Under the pieces are notes generated by a model, which was given only the letters and a program-made list of their open reading frames with translations, searched no databases and had not been told where the DNA came from. Below are positions 1 through 9,177 of a stretch of 64,000 nucleotides of DNA, piece after piece. Origin of the DNA: Bradyrhizobium genomosp. I (2014). Its GTDB lineage: Bacteria; Pseudomonadota; Alphaproteobacteria; Rhizobiales; Xanthobacteraceae. Every line of letters starts with the position of its first letter. Position 1 is the stretch's first letter. The translations under genes were made by a program, and so were the position numbers. The stretch covers positions 1-64,000 of the forward strand of contig NZ_AJQE01000098.1 in assembly GCF_000261685.1 (NCBI RefSeq). Reading direction: 5' to 3'.

Positions 1-71
1 AGGCGCTTGCGGGCATTCCATCGGTTTAGGCCGCCATGAGCCTCGATTGCATTCGCCAGCAGCGCAATCAT
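1..71 (-). CDS. partial N-terminus of an unrecognised protein
   Basis: Reading the minus strand from an ATG at 71 gives an open frame of 23 codons that runs off the left edge (MIALLANAIEAHGGLNRWNA...). An AAGGA sequence lies about a dozen bases upstream. The AIEAHGGLNRW pattern resembles N-termini of hypothetical proteins often found in rhizobia, but this is from memory and no function can be given. The 130-148 repeat motif lies about 60 bp upstream, a position like that of the same motif in front of neighbouring genes, which supports a real start here. Confidence 0.5.
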   Translation of the reverse strand, partial: MIALLANAIEAHGGLNRWNARKR

Positions 72-129
72 CCGTCGATTTTCCTTCGTGAGAACTACCC
101 TGACAGGTATGCCCAAATGCGGATGATCG

Positions 130-148
130 CTCGTTAAGCGTTGTTAAG
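130..148. promoter_or_regulatory. putative operator, site A of a shared motif
   Basis: The 19-bp sequence CTCGTTAAGCGTTGTTAAG matches 2357-2375 at most positions. Related sequences lie at 2485-2497 and 4125-4145. It sits 59 bp upstream of the partial gene at the left edge. The motif is visible directly; a role as a regulator site is inferred from its recurrence at similar distances before start codons. Confidence 0.4.
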
Positions 149-255
149 TGGCGCTGCATAACCGAAGAAAACGGCGTAGAAACCCGGATCTCTCATCCAA
201 GCAGCAGAGGTGCCGTCCAGCCGAACCTCGGATCGGCCAGGCGGTCGCGCTTCGA

Positions 256-1296
256 TCAGACGTCGGCGGTAACGTCCATGATGGCAGCGGCAAATGCCTT
301 AGGCGCCTCTTGCGGCAGGTTATGGCCCACGCCTCCCTTGATCGTGCGGTGAGAATACTTGCCTGAGAACATCTTGGCATAGGACGACGGATCGGGATGT
401 GGAGCCCCGTTCGCGTCGCCCTCCATGGTAATGGTCGGGACACCAATGACAGGAGCCCGTGAAAGTAGCGCCTCATAACCATCATACTTTGCTTCGCCTG
501 CGGCAAGGCCGAGACGCCAGCGGTAGTTGTGGATCACGATCGCAACGTGGTCCGGATTATCGAACGCCTCGGCGCTGCGCTCGAAAGTGGCCTCGTCGAA
601 GCGCCACTGCGGGGACGCGAGCTGCCAGATCAGTTTCGAGAACTCCCGACGATACTTCTCGTAGCCTTCGCGACCACGCTCGGTCGCGAAGTAGAACTGA
701 TACCACCACTGAAGCTCTGCCTTAGGCGGCAAGGGCATTCTGCCGGCTTGCTGGCTGCCGATGAGATAGCCGCTTACCGAGACCATCGCCTTGCAGCGCT
801 CCGGCCACAGCGCCGCGATGATGTTGGCAGTCCGCGCGCCCCAGTCGAAGCCGGCGATCGTGGCTTTGTCGATTTTGAGCGCTTCCATCACAGCGATGAT
901 GTCCGCCGCGATCGCCGATGGCTGCCCGTTCCGCATCGTCCCATCAGACAGGAAGCGCGTGGTGCCATAGCCACGCAAATAGGGCACGATCACGCGGTAG
1001 CCCGCGGAGGCGAGAATTGGCGCGACATCGACGAAGCTGTAGATGTCGTACGGCCAGCCGTGCAGCAGGATCACGGCTGGACCGTCGACCGGTCCTGCTT
1101 CGGCATAGCCGACGTTGAGCAGGCCGGCATCGACCTGCTTGAGCGACGGGAACGAAGTGTTGCCGCCTGCTTTGACGGCGGCAGCAGGCTTCGCAGGCTT
1201 GGCTACGGCTGTGCTTGACGCAAGCTGGGCTGCTGCGAGCATCGTCGCGGCGCCTGCGAAGAAGCGGCGGCGTTCGTGGTCAACATCATCTGACAT
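256..1296 (-). CDS. Tat-exported alpha/beta-hydrolase (epoxide hydrolase / dehalogenase-like)
   Basis: This 346-aa protein begins with a twin-arginine signal (RRRFFAG followed by an Ala-rich stretch), so export by Tat is likely. The alpha/beta-hydrolase fold is shown by the oxyanion motif HGWP near residue 80, the nucleophile elbow GFDWGA with Asp as nucleophile, and the late catalytic His in GVGHNLP. Asp instead of Ser at the elbow is typical of epoxide hydrolases and haloalkane dehalogenases, so an ester-intermediate hydrolase is likely; the substrate is unknown. GGAG lies about 7 bases before the ATG. A second hydrolase gene starts 53 bp upstream in the same direction, so the two may be co-transcribed. 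Confidence 0.8.
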   Translation of the reverse strand: MSDDVDHERRRFFAGAATMLAAAQLASSTAVAKPAKPAAAVKAGGNTSFPSLKQVDAGLLNVGYAEAGPVDGPAVILLHGWPYDIYSFVDVAPILASAGYRVIVPYLRGYGTTRFLSDGTMRNGQPSAIAADIIAVMEALKIDKATIAGFDWGARTANIIAALWPERCKAMVSVSGYLIGSQQAGRMPLPPKAELQWWYQFYFATERGREGYEKYRREFSKLIWQLASPQWRFDEATFERSAEAFDNPDHVAIVIHNYRWRLGLAAGEAKYDGYEALLSRAPVIGVPTITMEGDANGAPHPDPSSYAKMFSGKYSHRTIKGGVGHNLPQEAPKAFAAAIMDVTADV

Positions 1297-1349
1297 GAGA
1301 GGCTCCTATCGTGGTTCCGTTGTTTTCAGCGCGGCCAGGATTGTGTTGT

Positions 1350-2306
1350 TCAGCCCTTCTGCCCCTCGAGCCGTGCAAGAAAGTCGCGGACCAAGGTGGC
1401 GATTTCGTCGGTCGCCTCATCCAATGCGAAGTGGCCGGCTTCCAGGATGTGGACGTCCGCAGTCGGGACATCGTCGCGATAGGCGCTCGCGCCGGCGACG
1501 GTGAAGGAGGGATCGTACTTGCCCCACATCACCAGGATCGGAGGTTGCCTCCTGCGCAGCCAATCCTGCCATTTCGGATAGGCAGCGACATTGGTCCGGT
1601 AGTCCAGGAACAACGTCGTCTGAATCTCGGGTTGGCCGGGACGCGTGAGGAAGGCGTATTCATCGCGCCAGGCGTCGGGTTCGTAGCGCTCGGGATGTGG
1701 ACTTGAGCCGAGGTGACGCTGACGCGTCGCCTCGAGAGAGGTGAAGTTGGCCTTCAGCGCCTCTAGTTCATGTGCGGGATCGGCCCAATATTTGCGACGC
1801 GCTTCCCAGAGCTGGCTCAAGCCCTGCTCGTGTGCAACAGCGTTCTGGATAATCATGGCGCGAACACGTTCCGGATGGTCCAGCGCCATGCGGAAGCCTA
1901 CCGGGCCACCATAGTCCTGCATCAGCAGAACGTAGCTGGTGAGACCGAGCCGGTTCGCGAGCTCGCCGATCACGCCCGCGATGTTGTCGAAGGTGTAGGT
2001 GAAGTCGGAGGGCGACGGCGCACTGCTGTTGCCGAAGCCAGGATAGTCGGGCGCGATCAGATGATATCGGTCCGCAAGCAGCGGCAACAACGGTTCCCAC
2101 ATCCGCGACGACGAAGGGAAGCCGTGCAGCAGGAGCACCGTCGGCGCGTCCGGCGGGCCGGCTTCGCGATAGAAAACCTTGAGGCCGCCGATATCGACCG
2201 TGTGATAGCTTATCGTACGGCGGCTCGACCGCAGATCGTGGGCCGAAGCCTGCACGGTCGCGCAAGCCAGGGCCGCTGAGAGGGCGAGGGTCGCTGGAAT
2301 GCTCAT
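1350..2306 (-). CDS. exported alpha/beta-hydrolase, Asp nucleophile
   Basis: The protein is 318 aa from the ATG at 2306, which has GGAG 8 bases upstream; a longer frame to 2333 lacks such a site. The N-terminus MSIPATLALSAALACATVQA is a plausible Sec signal ending at ASA. HGFPSSS supplies the oxyanion region, QDYGGPVG the nucleophile elbow with Asp, and AGHFALDE the catalytic His. This is the haloalkane dehalogenase/epoxide hydrolase branch of the superfamily. It lies upstream of and parallel to the Tat-exported hydrolase, and has putative operator site B about 50-70 bp before its start. Confidence 0.78.
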   Translation of the reverse strand: MSIPATLALSAALACATVQASAHDLRSSRRTISYHTVDIGGLKVFYREAGPPDAPTVLLLHGFPSSSRMWEPLLPLLADRYHLIAPDYPGFGNSSAPSPSDFTYTFDNIAGVIGELANRLGLTSYVLLMQDYGGPVGFRMALDHPERVRAMIIQNAVAHEQGLSQLWEARRKYWADPAHELEALKANFTSLEATRQRHLGSSPHPERYEPDAWRDEYAFLTRPGQPEIQTTLFLDYRTNVAAYPKWQDWLRRRQPPILVMWGKYDPSFTVAGASAYRDDVPTADVHILEAGHFALDEATDEIATLVRDFLARLEGQKG

Positions 2307-2350
2307 GTCATCGCTCCGATGTCGCGAGCGCAATCTGCACCCGAAGCGGC

Positions 2351-2375
2351 CTGTTAGCTCGTTAAGTATTGTTAG
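2351..2375. promoter_or_regulatory. putative operator, site B of a shared motif
   Basis: Three GTTA(A/G) units occur in tandem here (CTGTTAG, CGTTAAG, TTGTTAGG). The last two reproduce site A almost base for base. The block is 45-69 bp upstream of the hydrolase start at 2306. Binding by a regulator is inferred; no regulator gene is obvious nearby. Confidence 0.4.
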
Positions 2376-2558
2376 GCGTTGAGAGCGAGACCCGGACCGC
2401 AGCTTTTTGCTTTAACGTGAGCAGCTTATGGCGGTGCCGCGGCAACTCGACAGCGCGCTCGACGATCGTAACAGAATTTCGCAACGTCTAACGAGCCAAA
2501 CCCACGCTGTGCAGCCAGTATGACGCTCACGCCAGTTTCAACCAACGGGGAGGCTATC

Positions 2559-3223
2559 ATGTCCGCCATCTACTCCATTCCGAACGGCAGCACCGTTCGA
2601 TCTCAGTTCGTCTCTGCCCTTGAGGAGCAATCGCGGGATTGGGAGCTCGTGCTGCAGGAATCCCACCACCGCATGAAGAACACGCTGACACTGCTGGGCG
2701 CCTCGGTCCGCCGCGACTTCACCCGAGCCGGCAGTCGGGACGTCTCCGGGGCGGTGGATCGGTTCGAGCGGCGAATCTGTGCCTTTGGCAAGCTCTACCA
2801 ACTGCTTTCGAACAGCGACGAGCCGTCCGTGTCCGTCGCAACCTTCTTTGAGAACCTCTGCGAAGCACTTTCGGCAGCGGTCCTGGAGCCCGCCGGCGTG
2901 CGGTGCGAGGCTTTGGTCGAAGGCGGCGTTCTCCCGCATCACAATGTCATCGGCTTGCGCTGATGATCACCGAGCTGGTCACGAATGCGGCGAAACACGC
3001 CTTCCCGAGCAAGGCGGGAGCCTTGATCCGGATCGAGGTCGTCTGCCGAGATGGCACATGGATCTGCACGGTGGCAGACAACGGCATTGGTGCGACGGAT
3101 CAGCTCCGGGGCACCGGCAGCCGTATCCTGGAAGGGCTTGCGCGCAGCATTCAGGCCCGCCTGAATGGCGAGGCGGGACAGGGTGGCACTCGGATCACCA
3201 TCGAGATGCCGACGACCGCCTGA
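2559..3223 (+). pseudogene. HWE/HisKA_2-type sensor histidine kinase, split by a -1 frameshift
   Basis: The first frame carries the phosphoacceptor box ESHHRMKNTLTLL, then stops at 2961-2963. The second frame, from about 2958 on, continues with the ATPase domain: ALMITELVTNAAKHAF (N box) and VADNGIG (G1 box), ending at 3223. Restoring one G at TTGCGC (2955-2960) would read ...VIGLALMITELV..., exactly what this family shows, so a single-base deletion explains the break. The start at 2559 has a strong GGGGAGG ribosome site. The protein has no visible sensor domain (about 220 aa when repaired). It could be a true pseudogene or a sequencing error. Confidence 0.8.
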
Positions 3224-3323
3224 AGATGGACGGCTCTCACGAACGCTGCGCCATAACCTAAGAGCAAATTGGTAGTGCAACAGCGGGTTCGGCTTTCGGC
3301 CCGCCTTACATCGGGAGTTCGAC

Positions 3324-4013
3324 ATGGCAAAACTTGAAATTGATCGCGAGGCAGAGAAAAGGACCCCGGCATCGCATAGCGCTGATCTGAAGCTCGAAGT
3401 CGTCGTAATTCCGGTGTCCGACGTGGACCGCTCCAAGGCGTTCTACGAGCGTCTCGGCTGGCGACTGGATGCCGATTTCGCCTCCGGCGATGGATGGCGC
3501 GTGGTCCAGTTCACACCGCCGGGCTCTGCCTGCTCGGTGATCTTCGGCCGCAATGTTACGTCAGCATCGCCGGGCTCGGCACGCGGTTTGTACCTGATCG
3601 TATCAGATCTCATTGCCGCAAGGAATGAGCTGATCGAGCGCGGAATTGCTGTCAGCGAGGCTTTTCATGGCGGCGGCGATGTCCATATTGGCGCCGATGA
3701 CCCCTATCTCTTCGGCAGCGTCCGGATCGGCGGCGTCGATCCGCAGCGCGGCAGCTACAGCTCGTTCGCCTCTTTCAGCGATCCTGACGGCAATGGCTGG
3801 TTCCTGCAGGAGGTGACCACGCGGCTGCCCGGGCGCATCGAGCGCGACGGCGCGACATTTGCCTCCATGGCCGACCTGGCTGCCGCGCTGCGTCGTGCGG
3901 CGGTAGCGCATGGCGAGCACGAGAAGCGCACTGGCTTGCACGACGAGAACTGGCCCGATTGGTACGCCGAGTACATCGCGCGCGAGCAGGCCGGTCAGTC
4001 CCTGTCGTCATAA
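3324..4013 (+). CDS. VOC-family (glyoxalase/bleomycin-resistance) protein
   Basis: This 229-aa protein has a vicinal-oxygen-chelate domain: LEVVVIPVSDVDRSKAFYERLGWRLDADF at residues 24-52, and the C-terminal half of the fold ending in FSDPDGNGWFLQEV. The remaining 70 residues (ARDLAAALRRA-like helix, then HDENWPDWYAEYIAREQ) form an extension seen in some rhizobial VOC proteins. GGGAG lies 8 bases before the ATG. Substrate unknown. It stands between the broken kinase and the hydrolase operon and may be transcribed alone. Confidence 0.75.
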   Translation: MAKLEIDREAEKRTPASHSADLKLEVVVIPVSDVDRSKAFYERLGWRLDADFASGDGWRVVQFTPPGSACSVIFGRNVTSASPGSARGLYLIVSDLIAARNELIERGIAVSEAFHGGGDVHIGADDPYLFGSVRIGGVDPQRGSYSSFASFSDPDGNGWFLQEVTTRLPGRIERDGATFASMADLAAALRRAAVAHGEHEKRTGLHDENWPDWYAEYIAREQAGQSLSS

Positions 4014-4124
4014 AGGCAAGAGCATTTTCTGTCCACGGCGCACGACGGCTCGCTGTCGTGCGCCGTTTTGCGTTGGCTCGCCCGAAGCACCATCGCAGCG
4101 CGTCTGATTGTGCAGACTCGCAAT

Positions 4125-4145
4125 GGCTAACGAGGCCTAACAACC
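4125..4145. promoter_or_regulatory. putative operator, site D of a shared motif
   Basis: The reverse complement reads TTGTTAGG then CTCGTTAG, the same two half-sites as sites A and B in swapped order. It lies about 110 bp upstream of the hydrolase gene at 4253 and so could control the 4253-9621 operon. A shorter related site C is at 2485-2497, 62 bp before the broken kinase gene. Confidence 0.35.
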
Positions 4146-4252
4146 GATAACTCGCCAAGCAGAGGGGGCTGCGTCAATCTCCATGCACGAAGCAACGACG
4201 GCCCGATATCGAGATCGGCCATCGCCACCGACCATAGCAAGGGAGATTCGCA

Positions 4253-5566
4253 ATGACCACGCAGGCACGCGCCGACATCCTCAACCCCGACCGTCGTCAA
4301 TTGCTGGGCCAGGCCGCGATGGCCGCCGTTGCCGCCGGCGTGTCGAGCCTGCTGCCGCTGCATCCGGCGAAGGCGGCCACGAGCGAGGCGATCCGCCCGT
4401 TCCGCGTCAACGTGCCCGAGGAGGACCTGCTCGATCTGCGCCGCCGCCTGGCAGCAACGCGCTGGCCGGATCGGGAGATCGTCAACGACCAGTCGCAAGG
4501 TGTGCCGCTGAGGACCGTGCAGGAGCTCGTGCGCTATTGGCAGAGCGATTACGACTGGCGCAGGATGGAGACGCGGCTAAACGCCCTGCCGCAATTCGTC
4601 ACCGAGATCGACGGCGTCGACATCCATTTCATTCACGTCCGCTCGCGGCACGAACACGCGCTCCCGATGATCGTCACCCATGGGTGGCCAGGCTCGATCA
4701 TCGAGCAGATCAAGATTATCGGACCGCTCACCGATCCAGCCGCGCACGGCGGGCACGCCAGAGACGCGTTCGATCTGGTCATTCCCTCACTGCCCGGTCA
4801 CGGCTTCTCCGGCAAGCCGACCACGCTCGGCTGGGATCCGCAGCGCATCGCGCGCGCCTGGATCGTGCTGATGAAGCGTCTCGGCTACACTCGCTACGTG
4901 GCGCAAGGCGGTGATTGGGGCAATGCGGTCACCGAACAGATGGCGCTGATCGCGCCGCCGGGGCTGCTCGGCATCCACACCAACATGCCAGCCACCGTCC
5001 CCGACGATATCGCCAAAGCACTCCAGCCGGGCGGAACGCGACCGGCGAACCTCTCGGCTGAGGAGCGCATCGCCTACGACCAACTCGACGATTTCTACAA
5101 GCACGGTCTCGGCTATGCGATCGAGATGTCCAACCGGCCGCAGACGCTTTACGGCTTGGTCGACTCGCCCGCGGGCCTCGCGTCCTGGATGCTCGACCAT
5201 GATGCGCGCAGCGCCGCGATGATCTCGCGCGTCTTCGAAGGCAAGACGGAAGGCCTGTCGCGGGACGATGTGATCGACAACATCACGCTCTACTGGCTCA
5301 CCAACACCGCGGTCTCGTCGGCGCGGCTCTATTGGGAGAACAAGCTGGTGTTCTTCGCGCCCAAGCATGTGAAGATCCCGGTCGCGGTCAGCGTTTTCCC
5401 AGACGAGATCTATGCCGCGCCGCGCAGCTGGGCCGAGAAAGCCTATCCCAGGCTGATGCACTACAACCGTCTCGACAAGGGCGGTCACTTCGCAGCCTGG
5501 GAGCAGCCCGCATTGTTCACCGCGGAGATGCGCACCGCATTCCGCCCGCTGCGCCAGTCGATCTGA
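4253..5566 (+). CDS. Tat-exported epoxide hydrolase with EHN domain
   Basis: The protein is 437 aa. DRRQLLGQAAMAAVAAG is a twin-arginine-type signal. Residues 45-150 match the epoxide-hydrolase N-terminal domain (IRPFRVNVPEEDLLDLRRRLAATRWP). The catalytic domain follows with HGWPGS (oxyanion), GGDWGN (Asp nucleophile) and GGHFAAWEQP (catalytic His). The family hydrolyses epoxides to diols through an Asp-ester intermediate. A GGGAG site lies 8 bases before the ATG. The next gene begins 26 bp downstream, so it probably leads an operon reaching 9621. Confidence 0.85.
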   Translation: MTTQARADILNPDRRQLLGQAAMAAVAAGVSSLLPLHPAKAATSEAIRPFRVNVPEEDLLDLRRRLAATRWPDREIVNDQSQGVPLRTVQELVRYWQSDYDWRRMETRLNALPQFVTEIDGVDIHFIHVRSRHEHALPMIVTHGWPGSIIEQIKIIGPLTDPAAHGGHARDAFDLVIPSLPGHGFSGKPTTLGWDPQRIARAWIVLMKRLGYTRYVAQGGDWGNAVTEQMALIAPPGLLGIHTNMPATVPDDIAKALQPGGTRPANLSAEERIAYDQLDDFYKHGLGYAIEMSNRPQTLYGLVDSPAGLASWMLDHDARSAAMISRVFEGKTEGLSRDDVIDNITLYWLTNTAVSSARLYWENKLVFFAPKHVKIPVAVSVFPDEIYAAPRSWAEKAYPRLMHYNRLDKGGHFAAWEQPALFTAEMRTAFRPLRQSI

Positions 5567-5592
5567 AATCGGCCTAGATCAGGAGTGAGACC

Positions 5593-6441
5593 ATGAACCG
5601 TCCCGAAAGCATCTTCGCGACCGACGAGATCCGCCTTGAACGCCGGCTGCCGACCTACTGGCGTGTCACCTTCGACATGCCGCCGGTCAATATCTTCGGA
5701 CCGAAGCACCTTCCGCTGCTCAGCGACATTGTCACCGCGATCGAGACCGATCCGCAAGTGAAGGTGGTGGTGTTCGACAGCGCCGTCGAAGGATTCTTCA
5801 TCACGCATTACAATTTCCTCGCGCCGCTGGAGGAATCGCTTGCCGTTCCGCCCGGACGGACGGGCCTGCAGTCACTGCCCGACACCTTGGTGCGGCTCAG
5901 CCGGGCGCCTGTTGTCTCCATCGCTTCGATCCGCGGCCGAGCGACCGGTGTCGGCAGCGAACTCGCGCTCGCCAGCGACATGCGCTTTGCCAGCCGCGAG
6001 AAGGCCATCCTGTCGCAATGGGAGGTCGGCGCCGGCCTCGTTCCGGGCGGAGGACCGATGGCACGATTGCCGCGCCTGATAGGCCGTGGCCGCGCGCTCG
6101 AGGTTCTACTGAGCGCGGACGACGTTCATGGGGACCTCGCCGAACGGTATGGCTATGTGAACCGGTCCTTGCCGGATGCCGAGCTCGACGGCTTCGTCGA
6201 GGCGCTCGCGATGCGTATCGCCACGTTCGACAAGGACGCCATCGCCGAGACCAAGCGCCTCGTCGATATCGCGAGCCTGCCGGCCGATGTCGAGATCAAG
6301 CCCGAGTGGGACGCGTTCCTGGCCGCTCTCGCACGCCCCGCAGCCCAGAGCCGCATTAAGGCGCTCATGGCGCGCGGCTTTCACCGTCCCGGCGACGTCG
6401 AGAATCGACTCGGTTTCCACGTCGGCCAGCTGGGCAAATGA
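5593..6441 (+). CDS. enoyl-CoA hydratase/isomerase-family (crotonase) protein
   Basis: This 282-aa protein has the crotonase core: PPVNIFG near residue 31, VVSIASIRGRATGVGSELALASDMRFAS near residues 104-131 (the oxyanion-hole and CoA-binding region) and VGAGLVPGGGPMARLPRLIG. Crotonases act on CoA thioesters as hydratases, isomerases or hydrolases; here the usual hydratase Glu positions are not clearly conserved, so the reaction is uncertain. Its place between an epoxide hydrolase and molybdenum-hydroxylase genes suggests an operon for breakdown of a cyclic or aromatic compound. Confidence 0.75.
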   Translation: MNRPESIFATDEIRLERRLPTYWRVTFDMPPVNIFGPKHLPLLSDIVTAIETDPQVKVVVFDSAVEGFFITHYNFLAPLEESLAVPPGRTGLQSLPDTLVRLSRAPVVSIASIRGRATGVGSELALASDMRFASREKAILSQWEVGAGLVPGGGPMARLPRLIGRGRALEVLLSADDVHGDLAERYGYVNRSLPDAELDGFVEALAMRIATFDKDAIAETKRLVDIASLPADVEIKPEWDAFLAALARPAAQSRIKALMARGFHRPGDVENRLGFHVGQLGK

Positions 6442-6501
6442 ATCAACGGCCCGCGCGCGACTGCGAGTCGTGCCGTTCTGCCGGAATACAAGGAGAATCA
6501 T

Positions 6502-6972
6502 ATGAGCTTCACGATCGATATAAACGGAATCCCTCGCAGCGTCGACGTCGATGGCGACACCCCGTTGCTCTGGTTGTTGCGCGACGTGCTCGGCATGACC
6601 GGTACGAAATTCGGCTGCGGCATGGCATTGTGCGGAGCGTGCACCGTCCATCTCGACGGCGCGGCAGTCCGGTCCTGCATCACCACTGTCGATAGCATCG
6701 GCGACGGCAAGGTCACCACGATTGAAGCGATCGGCGGGACTCCGGCAGGTGCGAAGATTCAGAGAGCCTGGCTCGAGCACGAAGTGCCGCAATGCGGCTA
6801 TTGCCAGTCCGGCCAGATCATGTCGGCCTCGGCGCTGCTTGCTGACAAGCCTCATCCGACCGACGCGGATATCGATGATGCCATGAGCGGCAACATCTGC
6901 CGCTGTGGGACGTATGTCCGCATTCGCGAGGCGATTAAGCTTGCCGCCGGATCGCAGGTGAAGGAGCGTTGA
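6502..6972 (+). CDS. 2Fe-2S subunit of a xanthine-dehydrogenase-family (IorA-type) oxidoreductase
   Basis: The protein is 156 aa, typical for the small subunit. The plant-ferredoxin 2Fe-2S motif is [18 protein letters not shown], with the following Cys in RSC; the second cluster motif is [11 protein letters not shown] and GNICRCGTY. This subunit passes electrons from the molybdenum cofactor of the partner encoded immediately downstream. No FAD-subunit gene is present, as in isoquinoline 1-oxidoreductase-type two-subunit enzymes. AAGGAGAAT precedes the ATG. Confidence 0.92.
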   Translation: MSFTIDINGIPRSVDVDGDTPLLWLLRDVLGMTGTKFGCGMALCGACTVHLDGAAVRSCITTVDSIGDGKVTTIEAIGGTPAGAKIQRAWLEHEVPQCGYCQSGQIMSASALLADKPHPTDADIDDAMSGNICRCGTYVRIREAIKLAAGSQVKER

Positions 6973-6974
6973 TC

Positions 6975-9143
6975 ATGACATCGGATCGCACGGCGTCTCA
7001 CGCCACTGTCGCGCTGTCCCGTCGCAGCTTTCTGGTGAAGACGGCCCTCGCCGGCGGCGGTCTGGTGCTGAGCCTGAGCTTGCCGCTTGGCGAGAGCAGA
7101 AGCTCCTCCGCCGGGACGTTCGAACCGAACGCCTTCATCCGGATCGGCCGTGACGGTCAGGTGGTCCTGACCATGCCGTATGTCGAAATGGGGCAAGGCA
7201 CCTACACCTCCATTCCGATGCTGATCGCCGAAGAGCTGGAAGTCGGCCTCGGGCAGGTGCGGCTCGAACATGCGCCGCCTAACGAAAAGCTCTATGCCAA
7301 CCCGCTGCTGGGTGTGCAGGCCACCGGCAATTCGAACGCGATACGCGGCGCCTGGAAGCCGTTGCGAGAAGCCGGCGCGACCGCGCGGATGATGCTGATC
7401 GAAGCAGCCGCGCGGCGCTGGGGCGTCGATGCGAAACGCTGCCGGGCCGAGGCAGGCGAGGTCATCCATACGCCGAGAGGGCGTCGCCTCAAGTACGGTG
7501 AGCTCGCCGCCGAGGCTGCGATGATCCCTCCGCCTGCCAGCGTGGTTCTGAAGAATGCGGATGAGTTCAAGCTGATCGGCACGCCGGCCCGGCGGCTCGA
7601 CGTGTCGGGCAAGGTGAACGGCTCCGCCCTCTATGGAATTGACGCGCGGCCACCCGGGCTGAAGATCGCGACATTGGCTCAATCGCCGGTGTTTGGCGGC
7701 AGACTGAAGAAGGTGGATGACAGTGCGGCGATGGCCATCAAAGGCGTGCGCCAGATTGTCCGGCTCGACGATGCCGTTGCCGTGGTCGCGGATCACATGG
7801 GCGCAGCCAAGAAGGGTCTGGCGGCACTCAAGATCGAGTGGGAGGACGGGCGCCATGCTGGTCTCAGCACGCAGGACATCGCCCGCGAGCTCGAGGACGC
7901 CACTCTGAAGGCCGGTCCGGTTGCGCAAGACATCGGCGACGCTGCGAAAGCGTTGGCCGGCGCCGCGACCCGGGTCCAGGCAAGCTATCACCTGCCATTT
8001 CTGGCGCATGCAACGATGGAGCCGATGAACTGCACGGTCCACTTCCGCGGCAATGAGTGCGAGATCTGGGTCGGCACGCAGGCGATCGCAAGAGTCCAGG
8101 CGATGGCAGCGAAGGCAGCTGGCCTGCCGCCCGACAAGGTCACGGTTCACAATCATCTGATTGGCGGAGGTTTTGGACGCCGCCTTGAGGCCGATGGCGC
8201 GGTACGTGCGGTCGAGATCGCCAAGCAAGTCGATGGTCCCGTGAAGGTCGTGTGGACGCGCGAGGAGGACATCCAACACGACATGTACCGTCCCTATTGG
8301 GTTGACCGCATCGAAGCCGGTCTCGACGAGAGCGGTAGACCCGTGGCATGGACCAATCGTTTCGCCGGCTCCTCTGTGATCGCGCGGTGGCTTCCGCCCG
8401 CATTCCGGAACGGGCTCGATCCCGATACGACGGAAGGCGCAATCGACCTGGTCTATTCGCTTCCGAACTTCCATGTCGAATATGTTCGCGTCGAACCGCC
8501 GGGCATTCCGACGGCTTTCTGGCGCAGCGTCGGTCCCTCGCACAACGTATTCGTCACTGAGAGCTTCGTTGATGAATTGGCGGCGGCGGCCAAGCAGGAT
8601 GCCGTCGCCTATCGCCGTGCGCTGCTGGACCACAATCCGCGTGCGAAGGCTGTGCTCGAACTCGCGGCGGAAAAGGCGGGATGGGGCACACCATTGCCCC
8701 AGGGGCGAGGCCGGGGCGTCGCCCTGCAAAATGTGTTCGGAAGCCACCTCGCGCAGGTTGCGGAGGTCGAGGTGGCCAAGGACGGATCGGTCCGCGTGCA
8801 CCGCGTGGTGTGCGCCATGGACTGCGGCATCGTGGTCAATCCCGACACGGTGCAGGCACAGATCCAGAGCGGCGTCATGTTCGGCGTCACCGCGGCCCTG
8901 TACGGTGAGATCACGCTGAAAAGCGGTCGCGTCGAACAGGCTAATTTCGACACCTATCAGATGCTGCGCATCGATCAGGCGCCTTCCATCGAGGTCTACC
9001 TCGTGAAGTCCGCGGAGCCACCCGGCGGAATGGGTGAGGCGGGAACCTCGGGCATCGTCCCGGCCGTGGCGAACGCGGTTTTTGCAGCCACTGGCAGGCG
9101 ATTGCGCAAAATGCCGATCGACCCCGACGCGCTCAAGACGTGA
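6975..9143 (+). CDS. molybdopterin-binding subunit of a xanthine-dehydrogenase-family (IorB-type) oxidoreductase
   Basis: The ATG at 6975 has AAGGAG 8 bases upstream and lies 2 bases after the stop of the 2Fe-2S gene. The 722-aa product starts with a Tat-type signal (SRRSFLVKTALAGGG). The cofactor domains appear as MPYVEMGQGTYTSIPMLIAEEL near residue 55, FLAHATMEPMNCTV, IGGGFGRRLEADG, AFWRSVGPSHNVF and GMGEAGTSGIVPA near the end, where the Glu in GEAG is the usual base of this family. It hydroxylates a heterocycle or oxidises an aldehyde; the substrate is unknown. Cofactor-loaded Tat export of the heterodimer is expected. Confidence 0.9.
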   Translation: MTSDRTASHATVALSRRSFLVKTALAGGGLVLSLSLPLGESRSSSAGTFEPNAFIRIGRDGQVVLTMPYVEMGQGTYTSIPMLIAEELEVGLGQVRLEHAPPNEKLYANPLLGVQATGNSNAIRGAWKPLREAGATARMMLIEAAARRWGVDAKRCRAEAGEVIHTPRGRRLKYGELAAEAAMIPPPASVVLKNADEFKLIGTPARRLDVSGKVNGSALYGIDARPPGLKIATLAQSPVFGGRLKKVDDSAAMAIKGVRQIVRLDDAVAVVADHMGAAKKGLAALKIEWEDGRHAGLSTQDIARELEDATLKAGPVAQDIGDAAKALAGAATRVQASYHLPFLAHATMEPMNCTVHFRGNECEIWVGTQAIARVQAMAAKAAGLPPDKVTVHNHLIGGGFGRRLEADGAVRAVEIAKQVDGPVKVVWTREEDIQHDMYRPYWVDRIEAGLDESGRPVAWTNRFAGSSVIARWLPPAFRNGLDPDTTEGAIDLVYSLPNFHVEYVRVEPPGIPTAFWRSVGPSHNVFVTESFVDELAAAAKQDAVAYRRALLDHNPRAKAVLELAAEKAGWGTPLPQGRGRGVALQNVFGSHLAQVAEVEVAKDGSVRVHRVVCAMDCGIVVNPDTVQAQIQSGVMFGVTAALYGEITLKSGRVEQANFDTYQMLRIDQAPSIEVYLVKSAEPPGGMGEAGTSGIVPAVANAVFAATGRRLRKMPIDPDALKT

Positions 9144-9177
9144 GTGCCTGATGCACATCTCGGCAAAGGAGACCAAA

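Noticed and set aside
6852-9176. A 774-codon open frame on the minus strand
   Set aside because: It is antisense to the molybdenum hydroxylase genes, which have clear cofactor motifs; GC-rich third positions leave the opposite strand open.
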